A DNA stretch of 64,000 nucleotides from Lates calcarifer (taxonomy: Eukaryota > Chordata > Actinopteri > Centropomidae). The notes below the pieces were generated by a model. The model was not told where the DNA came from and did no database searches. It was given only the letters and a program-made list of their open reading frames with translations. Where the stretch lies: NCBI RefSeq assembly GCF_001640805.2, contig NC_066845.1, positions 24,954,171 to 25,018,170 on the forward strand. The letters run 5' to 3'. Shown here in pieces: positions 23,601-31,727 of this stretch (position 1 is the stretch's first letter; each line of letters starts with the position of its first letter). Position numbers and translations under genes: made by a program.

Positions 23601-25952
23601 TACATCAAGCTGGTGAGCCTGTTGCCAGTGGTGGAACCTATTCTGTCTTGAAAACATGAAATAACTCCAACCACAGTTTCCACTATGTTTTTCTCAAAGA
23701 AAGAAAAGTCTGAAACTTCAACATCACAAAGCTCAAAAGTTCTCTTTCTGACCTTTGTGTATTTTATTGACTGGCCTTTAACCGACACTATGGAGATAAA
23801 ACCACGTACTCATCAGGCAGTTTTATAAGATCTAAAGAAAGACAATAGGCATCTCAGTGTTATTCAATAAAAATACTGGTTTCAAAGGTTTACATGGTAA
23901 CGCCTGACAAGTTCTACAGTGGACACTTTAGAAATAACTGATCAGCTCTACTCTCCCAGGTTGACTTTGGATTTGCCAAGAAGATCAGATGTGGCCAAAA
24001 GACCTGGACCTTCTGCGGGACCCCGGAGTACGTGGCTCCAGAGATCATCCTCAACAAAGGCCACAACTTCAGTGTTGACTTCTGGTCTCTGGGCATCCTG
24101 GTGTTTGAACTCCTCACGGGCAGGTTAGTGCATCTGTGCTTCCAGTCTGTGTCACACTTCTTGTAGTTCCTTGATGATTTGCAGTAATTATTGTTAGCTG
24201 ACATGAAAGCTTCCTCACAGGCAGAGATGGTATCTTTTTTTTTCCACTGTCCCGCAGTCCTCCGTTCTCGGGGAGCGACCAGATGATGACGTACACTTTC
24301 ATCTTGAAAGGCATCGAAAAGATGGACTTCCCCAAGAAGATCACCAAGAGACCTGAGGACCTCATACGCAAGCTGTGCAGGTACAACATCACACGGGCTG
24401 AGCATCATTCAAATATGAAACTAGAAAATCCCAGTAGGTAGTGAATCCTTCATTTCACCACTTTAACTACTTTCCAAATTTGATGGTGGTGGCTGATGAC
24501 CCACAAAACTGCTCAGCCTTTGTTCAATTGAAAGCCAGATGCAACTAAATCAAGAGGAGGCAGTGTCTTCAAATGTTGAAGCACTTGGGATTCACCTGAA
24601 CAGTCAGAAATATGTTGGAAGTGTCTTTCAGTCAACAGTGATTTGGTAATTTGTCACTCTGTTGAACTTTGCAGGCGAAATCCCTCAGAGCGACTGGGGA
24701 ACCTCAAAAATGGAATAACTGATATCAAGAAGCACAGGTAAGCAGGAACTGACTCATTTTGTTGCCGATCTCAAAGGGGAGATTAGCTGCACAAATTAGC
24801 ACTAACTGAACCTTATGAATGTGGGCCAGTGGTTTATGACATTGGCAATTAGCTAATCACTGAACACACTGTACAAGAGCAACATAATCAGAAGACTTAT
24901 CACATTATTGGACTTAAATATGAAGGTTAGGAGAGAGCTACAGTAGGGTCATAAATTACAGCTCACTCCATTAAAGAATGTGTTGTTTTGAAATGCCATT
25001 GAACTGATAAAGGCTTTTGCTTCTTACACCGGGCCACCTTTCAGCCAAGCGTACCCCCTGGAAAAGGGTTGAAGTTCATCAAAAATGTTCACAAAGGTTC
25101 CTTGTTGTGGAATGAGTCACACTACAACACCTAAGGGGCCAGTTGGTCAGGGAAAGTACTGGTGCCAAGCTCTGATTTTAAACATTTATCTCTCATGTGT
25201 TTGTGCTGGCAGAGTCAAACTCATGACTGCACATACACAAAGAGATAAAGATTTCCCTGTGGACTTGTTTTTATGTGTTCTCTTTATGTGTCTGAAGGTG
25301 GTTTAATGGTTTCAACTGGGAGGGGCTGAAGGCGAGGACTTTACCATCGCCACTGAAAAGAGACGTAAGTATTGATATTTATCCAAACTTGTAAAACTAG
25401 GTCTTTGTAAGACAGAGCAGATCTGACAGAAAACATACATATGTAAAACTGCGAAAACATTAAAATACCTTGATTAAATTATTGTATCCAGTATTTAAGT
25501 TTTGCATCAGTGTGTCTTGGAGCTTTTACCTTTACATTTTTCCTGTGCACATACTACTGGGTTTACAATCAACAGTTGTTGAAAGGAGGTGGAAAAAAAC
25601 CATCATGTTACTTCTAACTTCTCCTTAGAAGGGCATCAAATGTAAGAGTGCATTCCTGACTGTTGATTTCCACTGCTCCTCAAGATATCAGCTGAAACTT
25701 ATCATAGCGAGAATGAGCACCACAAGAATTGACCTTAAAAATCGGTCATTTTGAATCTAACAGTGGTTTAACACTACTCCTGGACTAATTCAGGAGTTAC
25801 CTTAAGAAATAAATCTCTCACCCTTTCCTCCTTCTTTATCTTCTCCTCCACAACAGCTAGCAGGACCAACAGATCACAGCTACTTTGACAGCTACCCTCC
25901 AGACGAGGACAGTCCCCCTGATGAGCTGTCCGGTTGGGACATGGACTTCTAA
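3828..25952 (+). CDS. PRKG2: PRKG2: cGMP-dependent protein kinase 2 (complete, 18 coding exons)
   Basis: This is a serine/threonine kinase switched on by cGMP, membrane-anchored in the vertebrate family. Coding exons: 3828-4351, 7684-7850, 10599-10712, 12594-12699, 13489-13552, 18392-18469, 19826-19920, 20597-20665, 20946-21044, 21392-21542, 21993-22129, 23063-23152, 23471-23612, 23960-24123, 24258-24380, 24675-24737, 25298-25364, 25857-25952. Every junction is GT/AG and in phase; the total is 2349 nt, or 782 residues plus TAA (human about 762). Order of parts: MGNGS N-terminus (Gly2 myristoylation), coiled coil about 38-100, autoinhibitory [10 protein letters not shown] at 138-147, cGMP site A (FGELA 252-256), cGMP site B (FGEKA 376-380), kinase with glycine loop 480-485, Lys502, catalytic Asp596, DFG 614-616 and activation-loop Thr629, then the C-terminal tail ending [10 protein letters not shown]. 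The start is chosen because the acceptor at 3818-3819 places this ATG first and it restores the myristoylation motif. No frameshift or lost catalytic residue is seen. Confidence 0.97.
4717..5075 (+). mobile_element. Tc1/mariner-like transposon remnant, 3' half
   Basis: In one + frame, 4787-4915 reads [19 protein letters not shown], then a stop, then [10 protein letters not shown], stop, HL, stop, DELEHRV. This is the C-terminal DDE-transposase block of a fish Tc1-like family (consensus PDLNPIEHLWDEL) with three in-frame stops. The element ends at 5047-5075 with 'gtgtctacatacttttggcca', the recurring terminal sequence of this family. The 5' half and left terminal repeat are not found, so it is a dead, truncated copy. 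Confidence 0.8.
7318..7412. repeat. Teleost 'AGTAAAAGTACT' repeat fragment
   Basis: The sequence 'aaatgtagttgagtaaaagtactc..gagatactcaagttccagtactta' resembles a widespread fish interspersed repeat rich in 'gagtaaaagta / actcaagta' motifs. It is diverged and only a fragment remains. A similar short fragment occurs near 20070-20120. Confidence 0.45.
7684..12699 (+). CDS. PRKG2: PRKG2 coding exons 2-4: cGMP-binding domain A
   Basis: The exons are 7684-7850, 10599-10712 and 12594-12699 (residues 175-303). They begin [18 protein letters not shown] and include [20 protein letters not shown]. The phosphate-binding cassette is [16 protein letters not shown] (252-267), with Glu254, Arg263 and Thr264 in the positions that contact cyclic nucleotide; the Thr after the Arg is the family feature favouring cGMP over cAMP. 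The helix [17 protein letters not shown] follows. Codons 231, 269 and 304 are split by introns. All key residues are intact, so this site should bind ligand. Confidence 0.96.
7851..10598. other. PRKG2 intron after coding exon 2
   Basis: A 2.7 kb intron. It contains a short (ATT)n run near 10207-10226 and otherwise unremarkable AT-rich sequence. No exon, RNA gene or identifiable transposon was seen. Confidence 0.6.
10713..12593. other. PRKG2 intron after coding exon 3
   Basis: A 1.9 kb intron. Several open frames on both strands (for example 11799-12215 on -) have no family signal and no splice context. Nothing identifiable was seen. Confidence 0.6.
12700..13488. other. PRKG2 intron after coding exon 4
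   Basis: A 0.8 kb intron between donor aag|gttagc and acceptor tctgtcag. No internal feature was recognised. Confidence 0.6.
13489..21044 (+). CDS. PRKG2: PRKG2 coding exons 5-9: cGMP-binding domain B
   Basis: The exons are 13489-13552, 18392-18469, 19826-19920, 20597-20665 and 20946-21044 (residues 304-438). They read [20 protein letters not shown], then [18 protein letters not shown] (326-343), then [16 protein letters not shown] (376-391) with Glu378 and Arg387 as nucleotide-contact residues, then [20 protein letters not shown] 4.8 kb intron (13553-18391), the largest within the coding region, divides this domain. The stretch after Arg387 has Ser where site A has Thr, as I recall for human cGKII. 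Nothing is missing or shifted. Confidence 0.96.
14210..14242 (+). repeat. G-rich tract, potential G-quadruplex
   Basis: Five or more G runs of three or longer separated by one to a few T/A bases on the + strand (GGGGGGTGGGGGGTGG, then GGGGGGGTGGGG). The spacing fits the usual G-quadruplex rule of four G3+ runs with short loops. Being intronic and on the sense strand, it would also be present in the pre-mRNA. Confidence 0.7.
14373..14418 (+). repeat. (TG)11 followed by a run of 25 G
   Basis: A TG dinucleotide repeat at 14373-14394 runs directly into an uninterrupted G homopolymer at 14394-14418. The exact G count is liable to sequencing error. Confidence 0.9.
14541..14606 (+). repeat. (CA)33 microsatellite
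   Basis: 66 bp of uninterrupted CA dinucleotides, followed by a short GA run. It lies about 145 bp from the TG tract and is complementary to it. Confidence 0.97.
15720..16015 (+). mobile_element. Teleost interspersed repeat, copy 1
   Basis: Contains 'agcttagcacaaagactggaaacagctagcctggatctgtc', 'ccagcacctccaaatctcac', 'ttaacatgatactt', 'gagactccaggaagt' and ends 'gtcaaactattctt', in the same order as a repeat very common in spiny-rayed fish. A second copy lies at 39235-39630 in the same orientation. The family name is not recalled; the boundaries are approximate. Confidence 0.65.
18470..19825. other. PRKG2 intron after coding exon 6, with perfect hairpin
   Basis: A 1.36 kb intron. The main structure is a perfect 17-bp inverted repeat at 19073-19114. 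The open frame 19359-19664 on + has no family signal. Confidence 0.65.
19073..19114. repeat. Perfect 17-bp hairpin with 8-nt loop
   Basis: Left arm GTATGTGAGTCTGGGAG (19073-19089), loop of 8 nt (19090-19097), right arm CTCCCAGACTCACATAC (19098-19114). Pairing is 17 of 17 and stops abruptly on both sides. In the PRKG2 pre-mRNA it would form a strong stem-loop, but the stem is shorter than a typical microRNA precursor. Confidence 0.95.
19968..20520. mobile_element. Non-autonomous repeat with inverted terminal arms in PRKG2 intron
   Basis: 19968-19995 and 20181-20208 are inverted copies (27 of 28 pair; shared core CCAGACTCCATTGACAAAAA) around a 185-nt centre. The sequence continuing to about 20520 ('aaaggtctatcgctgtaggaatcc', 'actttagtggacatactctgacc', 'ttcgcagctgctcagttcacc') resembles, from memory, a recurrent fish genomic repeat. 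No coding capacity. It occupies most of the 676-nt intron between coding exons 7 and 8. Confidence 0.65.
21392..25952 (+). CDS. PRKG2: PRKG2 coding exons 10-18: AGC kinase domain and C-terminal tail
   Basis: The nine exons are 21392-21542, 21993-22129, 23063-23152, 23471-23612, 23960-24123, 24258-24380, 24675-24737, 25298-25364 and 25857-25952 (residues 439-782). Seen in order: [12 protein letters not shown] (nucleotide loop), FALK with Lys502, [10 protein letters not shown] with catalytic Asp596, DFGFAKK (614-620), [14 protein letters not shown] with Thr629 as the likely activating phosphosite, [27 protein letters not shown], and the AGC tail [18 protein letters not shown] to the final Phe. 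The motif set is complete, so an active kinase is expected. The acceptor before 25298 (gtctgaag) has a weak pyrimidine tract but is required for frame. Confidence 0.97.
22130..23062. other. PRKG2 intron inside the kinase small lobe
   Basis: A 0.93 kb intron. A stretch at about 22575-22680 faintly resembles the 'gtggttaacac..gtcgtctca..' fish repeat but is too diverged to call firmly. Nothing else was seen. Confidence 0.5.
25365..25856. other. Last PRKG2 intron
   Basis: About 490 nt between donor gac|gtaagt and acceptor caacag. No internal feature was recognised. Confidence 0.6.
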
Positions 25953-26204
25953 GACCTTCTGCTCCATCTTTTCATCATTGTCCTTCAATTTCACACACCT
26001 CACCAAACATCTAATGGGCAAAGTTGGTTTTGAGGCGGTCTTACAACACCTCTGGCATCAGCTCTGAAAAGTAGATACTCCTACTCACCTAAAATGAACA
26101 CAACTGGAACTGTTTGTGGATCCAAAGCTGATGAGAGATCAAGTCCTTCTTGCTGCACTCATGCCCCTGGATGGTTGGGGCACCTGTGGAAAATGAAGTA
26201 GGGA

Positions 26205-26475
26205 ATGACTGTACATAAAGATGGACAATGCATCCCCACTTCTTCCCACTGTACAAAAATTTGGCCAGAATATCTTGGATGTGGCTGCTGCCAGTCATTT
26301 GGAGCCAGAGTCTGTGCAGTAATGATTGGCTGGTGGAGTCATGGTATCTAAGTTTGATGTTTTAGTTTGGTGCACGTCTCATCCACTAATATGGAGGGGG
26401 TGGGATTTATGATCTATAACGCAGCCAGCCACCAGGGGGCGATTGAGACGTTTTTGCTTCACTTTTCTAGTAGGG
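26205..26475. mobile_element. Teleost short interspersed repeat carrying a CTCF-like site
   Basis: The order 'actgtacataaagatggac', 'ggagccagagtctgtgcagtaatg', 'catccactaatatggagg', 'gggatttatgatctataac', 'gcagccagccaccagggggc' and 'gcttcacttttc' parallels a very common fish repeat. A 14-A run follows at 26476-26489. The part at 26429-26441 (CCACCAGGGGGCG) fits the CTCF core consensus. Confidence 0.65.
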
Positions 26476-28637
26476 AAAAAAAAAAAAAAGCTTTTTCAGC
26501 TCCGCCATTTGGATAGGATTTGAAAAGATAGCTTTTCAATGGGAAAGTTTGGAATTAATATGCTTCAGTCTACAGTTCCAGTCCTTCATGCTCAAAGACG
26601 CCCATGTACTTTTACATTTTTGACAATATGGTGGAGTGGAGCTAAAAGACAGCAGTGAAAACAAGTCAAAAGCCCAATGTTGGACTGTTGGATGTTGGAT
26701 GTTAGACTGAGAGAGGTGTAATCCAACGCTGTTTTTGCCACATACTGCACCAACAACAGAGTGAAGCATCTTCAAAAATGGAACATTAGATGCTTTGTTA
26801 TCTTGGCTGTAGTTTCAAAGTGGGTGAAATTACAGATTAGAGCTTTAGCTTTGCTACATTAGCCTGCAGGCAAGAAACCATAACTGCGTGTCCAAGATAA
26901 CTAAGCTGATTTTTTTTTTTTTTCAAGCTTCATCTCATATTGCTTTGGAGGGAGTAAGTCTCAAAACAGATCAGTGTCTAATGTCAAAGTATTATGTTTT
27001 ACATTCCTTAATCAATCTACACCCATATAATAATCTTTCACAGAAAGCTCTTAATGGTTTTTTTTTCCTCTGGGCCCTCATGATGGCTCCAGATGTGGTT
27101 GGTAGGGAGATTTGTGATGCAGCTGCAAAGTCTTTATTTCTTACAGCTGAGGGAATTTGATGAGATGTTTGCAGTTTGTTTACGGCTGTAGAGGAATTAA
27201 GGTGTGTGGGGAGGAGATATGTGTGGAGAACAAACATGTACTCGGGAGAAGAAATCCTACTTATCTGGTCAGACGGCATCTAACCACAACACACTACTAT
27301 CCCGAACATGAAATTAATTTGTGCTAAGAAGCACTGAGAGTTCCTTGTGCCAACAGCGTTATCCTCACAGTTTCTCCACTGCCCAAACTAGCCACACAAA
27401 AACACAAACACCTTCTCCACTTAAGTTATAGAGTGTGAGCATCCCACAGCAGGGAGCCTGACCTGAGGAAATATTTACCTTTTTGAAAAGGGGGAGTACT
27501 GCTTGGTCTGATAGAGGAACAGCAAAGAGGCCAAACTGAGCAGAAAACCTTCAGGGTTTACTATGATATGTATTTTCCATTTTTAAACACTTGAGGTTTA
27601 CAGGAAATCAACTGTGTACCATGTGTCTATGTATATACTGTACACTGTAAAGCACAATCATCAGAAATACACAATTTATACAATCCAAGCCACTTGTTCC
27701 TTTATGTAAACCTTAAAAATTGGGTGAGTTTTTGTAAATATCACATATATATATAAATATGTATGTATACACTGACTGGTGAATGTGTGTGTACAGTATG
27801 TACAGTATGTAATAATGTGTATGGAAGCACCTGAAAGGTCTTGGACAAGCTGTGGCCTTAAGATGACAGATTTCAGGATGCAGCTGTGTTTGTTAATATT
27901 TAAAGGTTTCTGTTTTTTAAAAAGATTTTTAGAGAATTCAGAGGTCTGCAACCAGACTGGCACAACCCTGCTACTGAGCATGCTGGCTTACAGGCCAGGG
28001 CACCTAAATAAAACATCCATCGTTAATGTTATTACACTCGCTTTACTGCTTTGACAAGTCAAAATGTCTGCCACTAGAATGGCATGTTGCTGAAACTGTG
28101 TGGATTCATGACTGAAACGTACCTCAAAATAAAGTTTTGCAAAAACAGAAATGTAACCAAACTGTTTAAAGCCTCATAAAGTCATTAGACCCAGGAGGAT
28201 TGTTGGCTCTGGACGATATCACCAGGTCTCACAGCAGTTCATGAAATAGTCACAAAATCTACTGTACTGATTCATGTACACGGACAGGAATTTTAAATGC
28301 AGTGAGAGTGGGTTGGCCTATGTTTAGACATTCGGATCAAAATCTCAAAAACAGGCTATTTATATAATTTTAAAAGAAAGAAAACATTGGTAAAATGTAG
28401 TAGTTTTTATAATTTTATGCACAACGTTTAGGCCGTTACAACACATACTGCATTTGTCTAGTCTAATATATAATGTACCCTTATATAAAATGTAAATATT
28501 GACTTTTTTGAGCAGGAAGTGAAAGTTGTAGACCAACAGTTATGTACAGAGAGGTATGCGTCTAAGTTTTGCTATTGAATTTCAGAAATATTGATCTTGT
28601 GTCATATGGAGAATGGTTCCAAAGGAAAGATAAAGGA

Positions 28638-28643
28638 AATAAA
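28638..28643 (+). terminator. PRKG2: Candidate PRKG2 poly(A) signal
   Basis: AATAAA followed within about 20-35 nt by a GT-rich element. An earlier AATAAA at 28128-28133 is an alternative. Confidence 0.45.
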
Positions 28644-28746
28644 TTTTGAGTATTTTGATTTGTTTGTGTGTTGTTTTGTGCCTCTGTCCTTCCAAACCTT
28701 CAGGTTTAGAAGCAAACCAAAAAGTAGATCTGAGTCTTGCATACTT

Positions 28747-28752
28747 TTATTC
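28747..28752 (-). terminator. BMP3: Candidate BMP3 poly(A) signal
   Basis: TTTATT on + reads AATAAA on -. It lies about 2.8 kb 3' of the BMP3 stop codon and about 100 nt from the candidate PRKG2 signal on the other strand. Upstream TTTATT copies could be used instead. Confidence 0.3.
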
Positions 28753-31535
28753 ATTTCTTTGAATGCTTTGTGAGGAGGGTCGGAGCTCGGGGGGGGGGAC
28801 CTTGAAACAGTTCACCACACCTTCACATCAGTAGTGACAAATGTCCATCACAGATATAAAGACCATCAACATGTCAGGGCTTCAATCTCCCTTTCCCAGA
28901 CCACACCTCTACAAGATATGCAACATACAGAAAATAAATAGATGCATGTTAAAGGTCATTTCCATATACAAATATATTTTATGAAGCTTATTGTACAAGC
29001 ATTTTTACCTACAGCTTAACATTTACAAGATAGGCTTGAACAGTGAAGTAGAATAACCTCTTATAAATTGCTGATATACCGTACTGTATATATGTGTCTT
29101 TGATACCTGCACTCCAAAAGATGTTAGTGAAGATTAGACCTGGGTTGAGTCTCAAATGCAGAAAAAGCAAAGGCCTCAAAAACAACTCGTCAGCAGTCGT
29201 CATGTCTGCAGCGTTGTACTTGCACAACCAGAGGCCACTCCGTTCTACAGCATGCATTGCTAAAATCTGTATTGGCACAATATGAGGAAGCACAAACTGG
29301 AAAAAGTGTCAGTACAAAATATATAAAGTTAAACAATCTGCCCATAGCTATTGACAACAAAATAAATGTCTCTGAAATATCAAAATAGTGAATTATTAGA
29401 AATACATTTTGAAATAAATTCCACTGACGATCATCCTTATCAAAAGAATATTCACTATGTTCACTCATTGTAGACTATTTTGTACCATAAAAAACTACTC
29501 TCAGCTGCTTGCTTTGACTTCAGCTTCATTGCAAACTGAGCTCAGTTCTCTGACCAGGCGATGAATCAAATCAAACTTTTGAAAAGCAGAAATCCACCCA
29601 TTCAAAAGGCACTTCTATCTCAAAGAGACAATAGAATGTCATCAACATATAGTAAGCTATATACAAAAACAATGTACAAGTCTATAGAAAAAAGGTTGCT
29701 GCTATATTTCAGTCTATTAGCTCTGAATAAATATTTGGTTTCATGAAGTCTGACAATAATGCAACACCCGAGGTGACGTTACGACATGTTCACTGCTCTT
29801 CCAGGTGTGCCTGCTGTTCAAAGTTGACCTGACGCAAAGTAGATCAAATGACACACTCCCTAATGATTTATGCAAAGTCTACTCTTTACAGTAATATTAA
29901 AGGCTTATGCGACCCAGGAAAACAGATCAGCTCTCCCTGATCTTTCAATATATTATATGTGTTGCTCATCATATTTGGTTTTTATGTATTTAAAAATGGG
30001 ATTTTTTGAGAAAATCGTGTGAAAACTGGGTTGTAAAATCTCTGCAGCTCAAAAAAAGATTACTGTAAACGATGGTTAAAAGTTTTTTTTTTTCTTGGAG
30101 CAAAAACCAGGTGGAAGTAAGATTTTTAGCCCACTTCAACCTTAAGACAATTTAGACATTTTTCAATTAAAACCAAAAATGATGAGCTTTCATGATATGT
30201 AAAGCAAAACTGATTCCAGACCAGCACTGTATATTGACTTGATACTGACTGAGTTGATAAAAACAAATTTCTTGAAGCATTATTGGAGTTAAGTTTTTCC
30301 TCATAAATGTCAGTCTACTCTGTGAATACGGTACATCATTTGAAACATTATGTAATGACAACATGTTCTGAACTTTAACAATGCCAAAAACAAACAAGTT
30401 CGGCCTGATAACAGGCTCACTGAAACCACTAGTATTAATCCTCGATGCCTGCCGATGACTTATCTGATTTCTTTCTGAACTTATCAGGCCCAACAAGGGT
30501 TTCAAAATCCCACACAAGCATCAAGTGGCTTTTAGAGTCCTGTGGTTTAACACATGCTGATAGCCCTTGTTCAATGTAGTAGTTTCTCCTTTTGATATGT
30601 TTTATCCCTTTATCTTTTCAAAATGAAATCTCATAAAGCTTGAACATTTTCTTGGTGAAGCAAAGGTATTGTGGGTCTCCTTAAAAACTCCCCACTCCAA
30701 CTGTGAAGGAAGACCACAAATGAAAAGTAGCTTACTCCTCCGAATATAATAAACTCTTAAAATGTGGGTTCTGTACAACAAGGGAGCAGTGATCTAAACA
30801 CAAATATGTAAGGCTATCTACCGTCTACATCACAATTCTGGCTTTGGAATCTAATATATCTCTCTATAGCAGCCAAGCCAATAATTATACAATAACTTCT
30901 CATATAGTGAATAACACAGTGATAGTACAGACATAAATACATACACATAGTAACAAAAACCATGCAAGTGCGAGCAGAGGTGACTTTGTGGTAATGACCA
31001 AAGACAACTTCAAGCTATGAAGGAGAGAAAGATGAGAATGACCCCCCCTCCCCCCTCAGAAGTTTCAGTTCAGACTGAGATCATTTTTCCTGAAAAGTGA
31101 TTTTTCCTTCAGTTTTTGTCTCTTTTAAGCCTCAATGGGTATTTGTGTATCTTGATAGTGAGTTTATGATTGCAATCACCCTGCTGTTGCCCAACTGAGC
31201 AGCGATGATAAAGACATAAAGAAAAACAGTGGCGCCGGAGGTGAAATCGGAGCATGGAGATTTGACTTTCCATTCCAGTTATCTTCCACGAGGATAACTC
31301 ACGCGATCCATTCCTTCCCATGAACAGACCAGTCTCCTCTTCACCTGGAACAACAGGCAGTACTCTCCTCCAGTGCAAAAGGGAAGTTGTGTTCAATGGG
31401 TGTTTTGTAAGTGAATGAGTATATGACTAAAGAAACAGGAGGAGAGAGTGTTGTTTGGCTGCATGTGTTGATTTTTTTTCTCTTTTCTGTGTGACATTAG
31501 TTTTATGTGAACAGGCTTTGAAGGGGGAAAAAAAA
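28750..31535 (-). other. BMP3: Likely BMP3 3' untranslated region
   Basis: An AT-rich region immediately 3' of the BMP3 stop, free of recognised transposons and of plausible exons. Open frames here (30167-30517 and 31109-31396 on -) have no family signal. The extent is inferred from the lack of another gene and from the candidate poly(A) signal at 28747-28752. Confidence 0.4.
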
Positions 31536-31727
31536 CTATCTACAGGCGCAGGAATCTACAGTCATGTTGGGGTAGACTTTGAGCACCACGTTCTTGTCCT
31601 CATCGAAGAAGAGGATGCTGAGGGAAGACATCTTCTCTGGGACGCAGCACGGCTCAGGGATGCCTGGAACAACACCCACTGCCCGCACTATGCTCTGGAT
31701 GGTGGCATGGTTAGAGGGCTTCAGAGC
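31536..31727 (-). CDS. BMP3: BMP3 coding exon 3: C-terminal cystine-knot half
   Basis: 192 nt, residues 402-464 plus TAG. It starts [14 protein letters not shown], includes [17 protein letters not shown] and ends DSCACR, the canonical TGF-beta terminus. The acceptor is gcttcag at 31730-31728. Nearly identical to the mammalian sequence as remembered. Confidence 0.98.
   Translation of the reverse strand, partial: ALKPSNHATIQSIVRAVGVVPGIPEPCCVPEKMSSLSILFFDEDKNVVLKVYPNMTVDSCACR

Larger units (their letters stand above)
25953..28650 (+). other. PRKG2: Likely PRKG2 3' untranslated region
   Basis: Follows the TAA at 25950-25952. It has no coding exon on either strand. Candidate poly(A) signals AATAAA occur at 28128-28133 and 28638-28643; the second is followed by a GT-rich stretch (tttgtttgtgtgttgttttg), the usual downstream element. 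A length of about 2.7 kb is inferred, not shown. It contains a teleost repeat with a CTCF-like core at 26205-26475. Confidence 0.5.
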
